Assembly: GCF_035762905.1 (NCBI RefSeq) | Contig: NZ_DASUCC010000061.1 | Location: 1 to 64,000 of the forward strand | Reading direction: 5' to 3' | From: DASYTH01 sp035762905 | GTDB lineage: Bacteria > Actinomycetota > Actinomycetes > Mycobacteriales > Pseudonocardiaceae | DNA: 64,000 bases | The notes under the pieces: generated by a model | Seen by the model: only the letters and a program-made list of their open reading frames with translations | Databases searched by the model: none | What the model was told of the DNA's origin: nothing | Shown: one piece after another, positions 55,673-64,000 of the stretch | Layout of the letters: every line of letters begins with the position of its first letter | Position numbering within the stretch: the first letter of the stretch is position 1 | Program-made: the position numbers and the translations under genes

Positions 55673-57394
55673 ATGGTGGACGGCGAGGACTCACCTTCGC
55701 AGGTCAGGGTGTCGCTGGCCGGGCTGCGGTTGGACGAACTGCTGGGTGAGGTACAGGACCGGCTGGCCGAGGCCGTGCACACGCGGGACCGGATGCAGGG
55801 GTTGCTGGACTCGGTGCTGGCGGTGGGCTCGGGTCTGGAGTTGGAGGGCACGCTGCGGCGGATCATCGAGACCGCGGTGGAGCTGGTCGACGCCCGGTAC
55901 GGGGCGGTGGGGGTGCTCGGCGCCGAGCACGGCCTGAGCCAGTTCGTCTATGCCGGCATCGACGCCGAGACGCGGGCGAAGATGGGGCATCTGCCGCAGG
56001 GCAAGGGCCTGCTGGGTGAGCTGATCGAGCACTCGCGGCCGATCCGGCTGCCCGACCTGACCCAACACCCGGCCTCGGTGGGCTTCCCACCCAACCATCC
56101 GCCGATGCGCACCTTCCTCGGGGTGCCGATCATGGTCCGCGACGCGGTGTTCGGCAACATCTACCTCACCGAGAAACGGGGTGGGGGCGGGTTCACCGCC
56201 GACGACGAGGTGGTGCTCCAGGCGCTGGCCACCGCGGCCGGGATCGCCGTGGACAACGCCCGGCTGTTCGAACGGGTGCTGGCGCGGGAACGCTGGCTGG
56301 AGGCCACGGCCGAGATCAACTCCAGCCTGCTCGGCGGGGCCAGCGGCGCGGACGCGCTGCGGCTGATCGTGGACCGGGTACAGGCGCTGTCCGGTGCGGA
56401 CTGCGCGCTCATCCTGCTGCTGGACGCCGGGCAGCCGGACCGGCTGGTGGTCCGTGCCGGGGCGGGGGAGCACGCCGACCGGCTGCTGGCCGCGACGGTC
56501 GCGGTGTCCGAGCCGGCCATCGCCGAGGTGGTGGCCGCCGGGACTCCCGCGCTCATCGCCGATCTGGCCCACGCCATGCCGAGCGGCCTTGGCGATGCGG
56601 ACCTCGAGTTCGGCCCGGCGCTCGCGGTGCCGCTCGGCGCGGCCGACCGGGTCGGTGGCGTGCTGCTGGCGTTGCGGGACAAGGGTTCGGCCCAGTTCGC
56701 CACGGATCAGGTGCCGGTGCTTGCCTCGTTCGCCGACCAGACCGCGCTGGCCCTCGAGTTGGCCGACAAGCAGCGCACCCAGCGTCAGCTCGACCTGCTG
56801 GCCGACCGGGACCGGATCGCCGGAGACCTGCACGACCATGTCATCCAGCAGCTGTTCGCCACCGGGATGAGCCTGCAGGGCGGGGTGCGGCGGATCGCCG
56901 ACGCCGAGGCCCGGCGGCGGGTGGTGCGGGCGATCGAGCAGCTGGACAACACCATGCGCGACATCCGCACCTCGATCTTCGACCTGAACACCGGCGCGGA
57001 CACCTCCGGGGTCAGCCTGCGCCGCCGGATGCTCGACGTCATCAACGAGGTCTCCACCGATTCCGCGGTGTCCCCGACGATCCGGATCAACGGCGCGGTG
57101 GACACCCTGGTGCCGCCGCCGCTCGGCGAGCACGCGCTCGCCGTGCTGCGCGAGGGCGTCAGCAACGCGATCCGGCACGCCCAGGCGCACGAGATCATCG
57201 TGACGGTCGAGGTCAGCGCGGACGGAATGATCCTGGACGTCGTCGATGACGGGGTCGGGCTGCCGGCCGAGGTCGCGCGCAGCGGTCTGCTCGGCATCGA
57301 GCGCCGGGCCGGCGAGTGCGGCGGGACCGCGAGCATCGGCCCGGGTCCCCGAGCCGCCGGTACCCGGCTGACCTGGCGGGCACCACTGCGCTGA
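55673..57394 (+). CDS. DevS/DosS-like GAF-GAF sensor histidine kinase
   Basis: 573 aa. The first GAF domain (about 45-190) contains PASVGFPPNHPPMRTFLGVP, nearly the same as M. tuberculosis DosS around its haem-ligand His149; the equivalent is His142, so it could sense O2, NO or CO. A second GAF (about 215-355) is followed by a HisKA_3 dimerisation motif with phospho-acceptor His387 (GDLHDHVIQQLFATG) and a HATPase domain (EGVSNAIRHAQAHE, VVDDGVGLPAEV, GLLGIERRAGECGG). The partner response regulator (DevR-like) is not in the window. The neighbouring Acg-like and CBS genes are the expected targets. Confidence 0.9.
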   Translation: MVDGEDSPSQVRVSLAGLRLDELLGEVQDRLAEAVHTRDRMQGLLDSVLAVGSGLELEGTLRRIIETAVELVDARYGAVGVLGAEHGLSQFVYAGIDAETRAKMGHLPQGKGLLGELIEHSRPIRLPDLTQHPASVGFPPNHPPMRTFLGVPIMVRDAVFGNIYLTEKRGGGGFTADDEVVLQALATAAGIAVDNARLFERVLARERWLEATAEINSSLLGGASGADALRLIVDRVQALSGADCALILLLDAGQPDRLVVRAGAGEHADRLLAATVAVSEPAIAEVVAAGTPALIADLAHAMPSGLGDADLEFGPALAVPLGAADRVGGVLLALRDKGSAQFATDQVPVLASFADQTALALELADKQRTQRQLDLLADRDRIAGDLHDHVIQQLFATGMSLQGGVRRIADAEARRRVVRAIEQLDNTMRDIRTSIFDLNTGADTSGVSLRRRMLDVINEVSTDSAVSPTIRINGAVDTLVPPPLGEHALAVLREGVSNAIRHAQAHEIIVTVEVSADGMILDVVDDGVGLPAEVARSGLLGIERRAGECGGTASIGPGPRAAGTRLTWRAPLR

Positions 57395-57432
57395 CCGCCG
57401 GTGCCGGCAGCGGCGCGTGCGAGGATCCGCGG

Positions 57433-57890
57433 ATGCTGTCTGGTGATTTCGAGGTGCATCTGACCGGCTCCGAGTGGGAGGTGGCCGAGCTCGCGGCGTT
57501 CGCGGCGCGGCGTGGGGTCAAGTTCAGCCATATCGAGCTGGATCGCGGCGCGACGCCGTCCCAGCCCATGCTGACCGTCCCGGGCGCGGGAACGCTGGCG
57601 GAGGTGCACGACCTGGTGCTGCACGGCAGTGTGGTGTTGCGGCCTGGTTCGGCTATCCGCAGGGCAAGGATCTCTACGACGCCGTTCTGCTCGCCGAACA
57701 CACCACCGGGTCACTGGACCTGGCCCGCGACCTGATGCGGCCGCAACTCGGCGAACACGCCGATGCGTTCACCCCGGTTGCCGCGTATAGGGCCAAAGGC
57801 TCTACCGAGCCGGGTATCGCGACTCTACGGGCGACCCAGCAGGTGACCAGACACTGTGCAGTACATGAATTGCACAGGGAGTGGCCATGA
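57433..57890 (+). pseudogene. Frameshifted remnant of a nucleotidyltransferase (AbiEii-like) protein
   Basis: From ATG 57433 one frame reads FEVHLTGSEW...RGVKFSHIELDRGATPSQPML to about 57645. The similarity then continues in another frame with GKDLYDAVLLAEHTTGSLDLA, the end of an AbiEii-type nucleotidyltransferase (KDL-[YF]-D signature), up to 57890. The central part expected between these elements is missing, so this looks like an internal deletion with frameshift. Recognition of the family is from memory. Confidence 0.55.
57790..57803. promoter_or_regulatory. Possible DosR-box-like site
   Basis: GGGCCAAAGGCTCT (reverse complement AGAGCCTTTGGCCC) resembles the DosR core and lies 84 nt before the next gene. 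It is weaker than the pair at 53.8 kb. Confidence 0.35.
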
Positions 57891-58213
57891 AGTCCTACGA
57901 ACAGGTCGTCCTGGACGGCTCGCCGGTCGCGGGGATCGTGCTGCACCGGCATCCGGACCGGCCGGGGGATCTCGGCATCCGGTTGAACTGGCTGGTTGCC
58001 GGCGCGCTGCTCGGGGCCGCGGGCAGCTTGCTCGCCCTCGGCGTGGTCTTCGCCGTGCTCGGCGCATGGCTCCCGGCCGCCGGTGTGGTGGCCGCACTCT
58101 GCCTGTGCCTGCTGGGGATGCGGGGCATCGAGCGGCGACGGCACGACGTACCGGACGAGCAGGACGGGCAGGGCAGCACCCAGGCCAGGCCGGACGCCTC
58201 GGTCACGTCGTAG
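57887..58213 (+). CDS. Small membrane protein
   Basis: 108 aa from ATG 57887 (GGGAG upstream). Two hydrophobic segments (WLVAGALLGAAGSLLALGVVF and AWLPAAGVVAALCLCLLGM) are preceded by a soluble N-terminus and followed by a charged tail rich in Asp/Gln. Family not recognised. Position next to DosR-type genes, with a box-like sequence upstream, suggests it may belong to that regulon. Confidence 0.6.
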   Translation: MKSYEQVVLDGSPVAGIVLHRHPDRPGDLGIRLNWLVAGALLGAAGSLLALGVVFAVLGAWLPAAGVVAALCLCLLGMRGIERRRHDVPDEQDGQGSTQARPDASVTS

Positions 58214-58639
58214 CTACCCGCGTGGCCGCCGCTCGCGCAGCCGAATGGCGGTCAGCGCGCCGAGCACGACCACCGCGGCGGAGTTGACGACCAGGGTGGT
58301 GACCACCTGTTCGGTGTCGATGGTCTCGCGGAAACCGAACAGGCCCACGGTGAGGCTCAGGATCAACGCGCCGAGCACGCTCGCCGCGTAGAGCGCGCCG
58401 AGCGCGGAGGCGACCGCGAGGAACCGGTCGGGGGTGGCGAGCAGCACGAGGGCGAGGACGAACCCGCCGATGGCGTTGAGCAGGAACATCGTGCCGATCG
58501 TCTCGATGTCGCGGAAACCGTCGAACCACAGGTACAGGTGAATCCCGGCCGACCATCCGGTCAGTGCCGCGCCGATGATCCGGCCGCCAACGGTCAGCCG
58601 GCGGTCGGTCCGGGTGGTGCTGGTCAGGGTCGTGGTCAT
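58214..58639 (-). CDS. Four-helix membrane protein
   Basis: 141 aa from ATG 58639, with GGAAGGAG upstream. Four hydrophobic helices span most of the protein (IIGAALTGWSAGIHLYLWF, TMFLLNAIGGFVLALVLLA, ALGALYAASVLGALILSLTV, VVTTLVVNSAAVVVLGALTA). The stop codon directly abuts the convergent gene ending at 58213. Family not recognised. Confidence 0.72.
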   Translation of the reverse strand: MTTTLTSTTRTDRRLTVGGRIIGAALTGWSAGIHLYLWFDGFRDIETIGTMFLLNAIGGFVLALVLLATPDRFLAVASALGALYAASVLGALILSLTVGLFGFRETIDTEQVVTTLVVNSAAVVVLGALTAIRLRERRPRG

Positions 58640-58786
58640 GTCTTTGGCTCCTTCCACCTCTGGTACCCATGCACACGAGCGCGAGCGCCGGCGGGTTCAG
58701 TTCCGCTGCCTACCGCTCACCAACCCGCTGCCCACCGGCGCGCCGCACTGTGATCTCCGGGCGTCATGGAAGACATCGCCCGACCG

Positions 58787-59294
58787 TCACCAAGGAGAAC
58801 GGCGCGCCTCGAGGTTGTACTCGATGCCCAGCCTCGGATGCACCGACGTCCCCACGTCCAGTGCGAGCGTGACCAGATCGGTGTAGCCGTCGACGCCGGC
58901 CGGCCGGCCGAGCATCACCCCGAGCGAAAGCCAGCGCGCTCCCGGCGGCAGCTCGTTGACACACTTGGCAATCGTGCCGACCAGCGCCGGGTCGACCTGG
59001 CCGCCGCACAGGATCGCGAGCGCCGTGCGCGCCGGCGCCACCGAGCCGGCGCCCGGAGCCAGGTCGGCGAAACGAGGGTGCCGGCAGCGCGGTGCCCGAG
59101 TGCGGCCGGGGCAGGTCGAACTCCAGCCAGGTCTGCCGGAAGTCCGACCGCGGCTCATCGATCCCGAGGTGACACTCCACCATGCACGCCACCGGCGGGA
59201 ACGCGGCCGACCACCGGGCGATGCGATCAGCCGCCGTCGGCGACAGCAACACCGGCGCGATTCTGGGCAGCATCACCCGCAGGTGATCGTGCAA
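58787..59294 (-). pseudogene. Frameshifted gene of unknown family
   Basis: Reading on the minus strand, one frame gives HDHLRVMLPRIAPVLLSPTA...DFRQTWLEFDLPRP...LPAPS, then coding quality switches to another frame (FADLAPGAGSVAPARTALAI...GARWLSLGVMLGRPAG...HPRLGIEYNLEARRSPW) that ends at 58787. The switch is near 59070, at a TTT run; removing one T would join the frames. It overlaps the 3' end of the AfsR-like gene. Either a real pseudogene or a one-base assembly error. Confidence 0.55.
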
Positions 59295-61186
59295 GGACTG
59301 GGTGACCGCCGCGGTATTCGGCGTGGCTGTTCCGGCTCGGCCTCACACTGCCGCTCGCAGGTGACCGGCCGGTGGGCAGCCGGTTGGCGGGTGGTGGGCG
59401 CCTCGCCGATGCCGGCGGCGTAGGCCCGCAGCAGACCGTGCATGGCGTACCGGCCGGGTGCGGTGCGCTGGACCAGGTGTTCGCCGGCAAGGAGATCAAG
59501 GTGCCGGCGGATCGCGCAGACGCACGTCCCGGGCCGCGCGGCCAGTTCGTCCGGGGCGAGATCGGGACCGGGGTGCCGGCCCGCCAGCCGGAACACCTGC
59601 GCCGTCTGCGGCGGCAGCCGCCGATACGACCAGGACAGCGCGGCCGGCACGCCGGCCGGCGGATCGCTGCCCGCCGTCAGCAGCTCCAGCCGCAAGCTCG
59701 GGTCGTCGAGGGCGGTGACGAGGTCCGCGAGCCGACCGGTGGAGCCGGTGGCCCGCGCGGCGGCCACGCGCAATGCCAGCGGCAGCCGGGCACAGTGTTC
59801 GATCAGCGCCGCCGTTGCCACCGGCTCGTCGGTGACCCGCGCACCGATGAGCCGGCGCAGCAACGAGTTCGCGTCCCCGGCGGGGAGCGGTTCGAGCTCG
59901 AGTCGCTGCGCGCCGTGCAGGGCCGTCAGCCCGACCAGCTCCGACCGGCTGGTCACCACGACGACGCAGGACGATGTGCCGGGCAGCAACGGGATGACCT
60001 GTTCGACCGAGACCGCGTTGTCCAGAACGACCAGCATCCGCCGGTTGGTCACCGCGGTGCGGAAGCGGGCGGCGCGGGCGTCCAGATCGTCTGGCACGTC
60101 CGCGGTGGCGACCCCCAGTGCGGTCAGGAATCCGGCCAGCGCGGTCCCGGCGGTCAGCGGCCGGCCGCCCACGTCGTAGCCGCGCAGGTTCACATAGAGC
60201 TGCCCGTCCGGAAACCGGTCGCGAACGGCGTGTGCCCAACGGACCGCCAGTGCGGTCTTGCCGACCCCGGCGGTGCCGAGCACGGCGTGGATCAGCACCG
60301 CCGTCGACGTGGGCGGGGCGGCATCGAGCCGCCGGGTGAGCTCGGCCAGTTCGCCTGCCCGGCCGGTGAAGGCGGCGACGTCGGCCGGCAGCTGCGCGGG
60401 CACCGGCCGCTCGGTCCGTGCGGGTGCGACCGGCCGCGAGGTGGTGTCGGGACCGGCGGGTGCGCCGGCGAGGACCAGGTGGTGCGCCTGCCGGAGCGGA
60501 ACGTTCGGCTCGACACCGAGCTGCTCCACCAGCGACTGCCGGATCTGCTGGTACACGGCGAGGGCGTCGGTCTGCCGGTCGGCGCCGTGCAGGGCGAGCA
60601 TCAGCTGCGCCCACAACCGTTCCCGCAACGGGTGTTGGCGCACCAGGACCTGCAGTTCGGCCACCAGCGCCGGATAGCGCCCGAGCCGCAGATCCAGGTC
60701 GATGCATTCCTCGAGCACCGCGAGCCGGCGTTCCTCGAGCCGGGCCGCCTCCGCCCGGCACGCGTCCAGGTCAAGGCCGTCCAGCGCCGGCCCGCGCCAG
60801 CACGCCAGGGCCTCACGCAGCATGGCCACCCGCTGCGCCGGTTGGTCCGCCAGGACCGTCGCGGTGCCGGCCAGCTCGTCGAACCGGTCCAGGTCGCGCT
60901 CGCCGGGCAGGACCTCCAGCAGGTAGCCGGGCGGCCGGGTGAGCAGCCGGTCCGTGCGGGCCACCCCCAGCGCCCTGCGCAACCCCGCGATGCACCCCTT
61001 CAGCAGGTGCCGCGCCGAGTCCGGCGGCCGCTCACCCCACAGCTGATCGATCAACCGCTCGACCGACACCACAGAGTTCGCGTTGAGCAGCAGCACGGCC
61101 AGCAGCGCCCGCTGCTGCGGCCCCCCGATACCCACCAGTTGGTCGCGATCCCAGACCTCCAACGGCCCAAGAATGCCGAACCTCAT
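59273..61186 (-). CDS. AfsR/SARP-like regulator with NB-ARC ATPase
   Basis: 637 aa. Winged-helix DNA-binding domain (about 1-95, starting MRFGILGPLEVWD), BTAD (about 97-240, ending VEQLGVEPNVPLRQAHHLVL), then an NB-ARC/STAND ATPase with the P-loop LGTAGVGKTALAVRWAH (about 310) and VVVVTSRSELVGL. A winged-helix-like segment follows (YAMHGLLRAYAAG). The usual C-terminal TPR array of AfsR is absent; the protein stops soon after. A Ser/Thr kinase gene lies upstream in the same orientation, recalling the AfsK-AfsR pairing. Confidence 0.85.
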   Translation of the reverse strand: MRFGILGPLEVWDRDQLVGIGGPQQRALLAVLLLNANSVVSVERLIDQLWGERPPDSARHLLKGCIAGLRRALGVARTDRLLTRPPGYLLEVLPGERDLDRFDELAGTATVLADQPAQRVAMLREALACWRGPALDGLDLDACRAEAARLEERRLAVLEECIDLDLRLGRYPALVAELQVLVRQHPLRERLWAQLMLALHGADRQTDALAVYQQIRQSLVEQLGVEPNVPLRQAHHLVLAGAPAGPDTTSRPVAPARTERPVPAQLPADVAAFTGRAGELAELTRRLDAAPPTSTAVLIHAVLGTAGVGKTALAVRWAHAVRDRFPDGQLYVNLRGYDVGGRPLTAGTALAGFLTALGVATADVPDDLDARAARFRTAVTNRRMLVVLDNAVSVEQVIPLLPGTSSCVVVVTSRSELVGLTALHGAQRLELEPLPAGDANSLLRRLIGARVTDEPVATAALIEHCARLPLALRVAAARATGSTGRLADLVTALDDPSLRLELLTAGSDPPAGVPAALSWSYRRLPPQTAQVFRLAGRHPGPDLAPDELAARPGTCVCAIRRHLDLLAGEHLVQRTAPGRYAMHGLLRAYAAGIGEAPTTRQPAAHRPVTCERQCEAEPEQPRRIPRRSPSPCTITCG

Positions 61187-61408
61187 CCCCGCTCCTCAAC
61201 GCATGGCGTAAGCGACAGTGCAGGGAACCGTCGGAAAAGCTCGTACCGGGCCGCCGAATGCTCGCTCCCCCTCAGCTATCGGCCGCGCTGACTTCCCGCA
61301 CATCCTGCCGGCCGGCCGGTCCCGGATCCATGCGCGGCATTACCGATATTTGGCCACCCCATACCGAGAAATCCCGCCCGCGCCGGCCGGCCGGGGGCGC
61401 CACCGGTG

Positions 61409-62767
61409 TCATCCCTGGTCCGCCGGGACGGTCAGGCTCGCCAGGATCTGGTCGCGGGTGGTGGGGGTGACGGCGGCGGTGAAGGTGAACCGGATCGCGG
61501 TGCCGGCGACGATGACGACCGTGGCGTGTCTGCCCTTGGTGGGGCAGGCGGCGGCTTGGCCGCCGGCGAGTGGGAGCGTGAGCGGCTCGGTTTCGCAGTC
61601 GTAGAGCCGGCGCAGATCCTCGACCGGGTTCGGGGTGCCGGGCCGGTCGCTGCCGACCAGCAGTACCTGCTCGCCGTTGGACTGGAACCGGCTGACCGGG
61701 CCGGACGTGGCGTCGCGCTGCCAGTTGGACGGCACCGAGTACCGGGCCGGGCCCGGTCCCTGGACCTGTTGCCAGCCGGCCGGGGGGACCGGGTTCGCCG
61801 TCGCCGCGGGGCCGGGCGAACTGAGCGGGCCGGGCGAACCGTCCGGGCGGGACAACAGTGTGGCCGTGGTGATCCCGCCCGCGGTGAGCAGCACGGCGCA
61901 GGCGATGCCGGCGAGGACGCGGGTCCGGGCCGGCGACCGGGGCGCTGCGGCCGGCCGCAGGGCGGTGTGCAGGGCGGCCACGAACGCGGTCACGGTGGCA
62001 TAGCGCCGGTCGGGCGTCTTGGCCAGTGCCTTGCCCAGCACGGCGTCCAGTGCGGCGGTACCGGTCGGCGGGACCGGGTCGGTCCGGTGGGACATCAGCA
62101 CCGCGACGAGGTCGTCGCCACGGAACGGGCGCCGGCCGGTCAGCGCCTCGTAGGCCACGCAGGCCAGCGAGTACTGGTCGGCCGCCGGTCCGGTCCTGGC
62201 CGGGTCGACCTGCTCCGGCGCCATGTAGAACGCCGTGCCCAGCGCCGTGGCGGTCACGTCGCCGGCCGCGCGCACGGACACCGCGATGCCGAAGTCACCC
62301 AGCCAGGCCCGGCGTGGATCTCCGCACTCCAGCAGGATGTTGGCCGGTTTGACGTCGCGGTGCACGATCCCGGCGGCGTGCGCGTGGTCCAGTGCGGGTC
62401 CGATCCGGTCGAGCACGGCGAGCAGGTCCGGTGGCGGCATCGGGCCATGGGCCAGCACCCGGTCCAGCCCGATGCCGTCGATCATCCGCATCGCGAGGAA
62501 ATGCAGACCGTCGACCGCGCCGGATTGGTAGACGTCGACGATGGCCGGATGATCGAGCGCGGCCGCGCTGCGCCCCTCGCGGTCGAACCGGCGGGCGGCG
62601 TCCGGGCTTCTGGCCACCACCGGATCCAGCACCTTCAGCGCCACCGGGCGGTCGAGCGACAGTTGCCGCGCCCGGTACACCCAGCCGAACGCGCCCCGAC
62701 CGAGCAGGTCCTCGACCTGGTAGCCGCCGAAGGCCCGGCCGGTCAGGTCAAGGTCCACCACCGGCAT
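61409..62767 (-). CDS. PASTA-less membrane Ser/Thr protein kinase
   Basis: 452 aa. Hanks-type kinase domain (about 14-270): GRGAFGWVYRA, the ATP lysine in VALKVLDP, HRDVKPANILL, LGDFGIAVS and GTAFYMAPEQ. One transmembrane helix (VLAGIACAVLLTAGGITTATLL, about 285-306) leads to an extracellular domain with two cysteines (LYDCETEP, AACPTKG). It could signal to the neighbouring AfsR-like regulator, which reads in the same direction 222 nt away; I see no gene in that gap. Confidence 0.9.
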   Translation of the reverse strand: MPVVDLDLTGRAFGGYQVEDLLGRGAFGWVYRARQLSLDRPVALKVLDPVVARSPDAARRFDREGRSAAALDHPAIVDVYQSGAVDGLHFLAMRMIDGIGLDRVLAHGPMPPPDLLAVLDRIGPALDHAHAAGIVHRDVKPANILLECGDPRRAWLGDFGIAVSVRAAGDVTATALGTAFYMAPEQVDPARTGPAADQYSLACVAYEALTGRRPFRGDDLVAVLMSHRTDPVPPTGTAALDAVLGKALAKTPDRRYATVTAFVAALHTALRPAAAPRSPARTRVLAGIACAVLLTAGGITTATLLSRPDGSPGPLSSPGPAATANPVPPAGWQQVQGPGPARYSVPSNWQRDATSGPVSRFQSNGEQVLLVGSDRPGTPNPVEDLRRLYDCETEPLTLPLAGGQAAACPTKGRHATVVIVAGTAIRFTFTAAVTPTTRDQILASLTVPADQG

Positions 62768-62801
62768 ATCCTATTGCGCAACTTGCGGGCGGGAGGGGCG
62801 A

Positions 62802-64000
62802 ATGGCGCGGCGGCCACGGTTTCCCACCGCGCTGCCCAGACCCCGTCTGCTCGGCCACCAGGTGCCGTGCCTGGTGCTGGTGGCACCTGCCGGCGGCGGG
62901 AAAACCGTGCTGGCCGCCCAGTTCGCCGACACCGTGCCGGGTTCCACGCGGGTGGTGTGGCTGCGCCCGAGCACCCCGGGAACGTCGGCCGGTGCCCTGG
63001 TCGCCGCGGCGCGGACGAGCCTGGGTGCCGAACCGGCCGGGCCGGCCGCCGATCCGGCGGTGCACGCCGAGGCGCTGCTGGCCGCGGCGGCGGGCGATCC
63101 GATGCTGCTCGTGGTCGACGACGCCGACCGGGCCGACGCCGCCGATCTCGCCCGCTGGCTGGCTGAAACCGTGCCACTGCTGGATTCCGGCAGCGCGGTG
63201 CTGGTGTGCGCCCGGGACCGGCCGGCCGGACTGCTCGGCCGGCTTGGCACCGCCGCGCGACTCGTCGACGCCGCCATGCTGGCCTTCACCGTGGCCGAGG
63301 TCGGCGCGTTGCTCGAGCGGACGGGCGCCGACCCCGACGAGGCGGAGACGCTGCACACGGCCACCGGCGGCTGGCCGGCGGCGGTGGCCGCGGCCGCCGC
63401 AAAGGGCGGTCCGCTCGGAGCGGTCGGCACCGGCCAGGCGCTGGCCGAGGCGCTCGGCGTGGCCGTTGCCGATGACCCGGGCTGCCGCGCCGCGCTCGAC
63501 CTGCTCGCCCTGGCCGGTGCGATCCCGGCGGAGGTGTTGGACCGGCTGGTCAGCGACGCCGCGGCGCGGCGCCTGGCCGAACGCACACCGTTGGTACAGA
63601 CCGAAAGCGGGCGGCTGCGACTCGCCGACCCGGCCCGCGCGGCCTGGCTGGCCGGCACCCGGGTGGCACCGGCGACGGTAGCCGCCCTCGCTGACGCGCT
63701 CGCCGGCGCCGACCCGGCCACCGCCGTGGATCTGCTGCTCGACTGCGGCCGGCCGGACCGGGCCGCCGACGTGCTCGCTGAGGCGGTCGGTCGGTTGCCG
63801 GTGTCCTGGGTGCGGCCGCGCCTCTACCGGTTGCCGGCGCAGCTGCGCCGGTCGCTGCCGCCGGCCCTGTCCGCGGTCGCCGCCACCGTGGACCTGGACT
63901 CGGCCATCGCGCACGCCGAACGGGCCCTGGCCATGGCGGTCACCCCGGCAGCCCAGGCGGCGGCCCGGTTCGCACTCGGCTCGGCGCTGGCCCACAGCGG
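62802..64000 (+). CDS. MalT/LuxR-family-like STAND ATPase (5' part, truncated by window)
   Basis: An open frame from ATG 62802 (GGGAGGGG upstream) to the end of the window, 399 codons without a stop. The start ARRPRFPTALPRPRLLGHQV and the P-loop LVAPAGGGKTVLAAQFAD, then MLLVVDDADRADAADLARWL and HTATGGWPAAVAAAA, match the N-terminal ATPase of MalT/LuxR (LAL-like) regulators. The DNA-binding LuxR domain would lie beyond the window and cannot be confirmed. Divergent from the kinase, 34 nt apart. Confidence 0.78.
   Translation, partial: MARRPRFPTALPRPRLLGHQVPCLVLVAPAGGGKTVLAAQFADTVPGSTRVVWLRPSTPGTSAGALVAAARTSLGAEPAGPAADPAVHAEALLAAAAGDPMLLVVDDADRADAADLARWLAETVPLLDSGSAVLVCARDRPAGLLGRLGTAARLVDAAMLAFTVAEVGALLERTGADPDEAETLHTATGGWPAAVAAAAAKGGPLGAVGTGQALAEALGVAVADDPGCRAALDLLALAGAIPAEVLDRLVSDAAARRLAERTPLVQTESGRLRLADPARAAWLAGTRVAPATVAALADALAGADPATAVDLLLDCGRPDRAADVLAEAVGRLPVSWVRPRLYRLPAQLRRSLPPALSAVAATVDLDSAIAHAERALAMAVTPAAQAAARFALGSALAHS

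Overview
This is a high-GC actinomycete chromosome segment. The GC-rich codon use, Tat-exported oxidoreductases, SARP/AfsR regulators, WXG100 proteins, Ser/Thr kinase and modular type I polyketide synthases (PKS) point to a filamentous actinobacterium, probably of the Pseudonocardiaceae/Streptomyces type; the genus cannot be fixed from the sequence alone. All family names come from reading motifs by eye; no database search was run.

Layout. (1) 0.2-3.7 kb: a membrane-anchored NACHT NTPase and, convergent to it, a small secreted protein. (2) 3.9-36.5 kb: a type I PKS gene cluster. A tightly coupled operon encodes PKS-A (KS-KR-ACP with the AT missing), a four-gene hydroxymalonyl-ACP cassette (3-hydroxyacyl-CoA dehydrogenase, ACP, acyl-CoA dehydrogenase, FkbH-like protein), a membrane protein, a type II thioesterase, an MFS exporter and an ATP-grasp enzyme. 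It ends at a strong hairpin. A SARP regulator with three TTA codons precedes PKS-B (AMP ligase, degenerate KR, ACP, then KS-AT-DH-KR-ACP) and PKS-C (KSQ-AT-ACP, KS-AT-DH-KR-ACP, then DH-KR-ACP with no KS or AT), followed by an FcoT-like thioesterase. (3) 36.6-45.7 kb: mixed genes, including a PI-PLC-like phospholipase, an orphan aryl carrier protein, an EI24-type membrane protein, an amphi-Trp protein, a GH92 mannosidase, a YbaB/WXG100 locus with a phosphoribosyltransferase, and a secreted protein. (4) 45.9-52.0 kb: a probable rubber (polyisoprene) degradation locus, lcp1-oxiB-oxiA, a divergent TetR regulator and lcp2. Both lcp promoters carry the same operator-like element. (5) 52.1-58.6 kb: a DosR/DevR-type hypoxia or redox module with two Acg-like nitroreductases, a CBS-BON protein, a DevS-like GAF histidine kinase, small membrane proteins and GGGAC-TTCGG-type boxes. 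(6) 58.7-64.0 kb: two decayed genes (one just before this, at 57.4 kb), an AfsR-like NB-ARC regulator, a Ser/Thr kinase and a MalT/LuxR-like ATPase that runs off the window.

How the PKS locus may work (inference). PKS-B and PKS-C each begin with their own loading module: an acid-activating ligase in one, a decarboxylating KSQ in the other. PKS-A has no AT but sits in one operon with the genes that make hydroxymalonyl-ACP. No PKS has a thioesterase domain, so the FcoT-like thioesterase, the discrete TE or the ATP-grasp ligase may release or join chains. This two-starter, AT-gapped arrangement is the most likely place for undescribed chemistry in the window.
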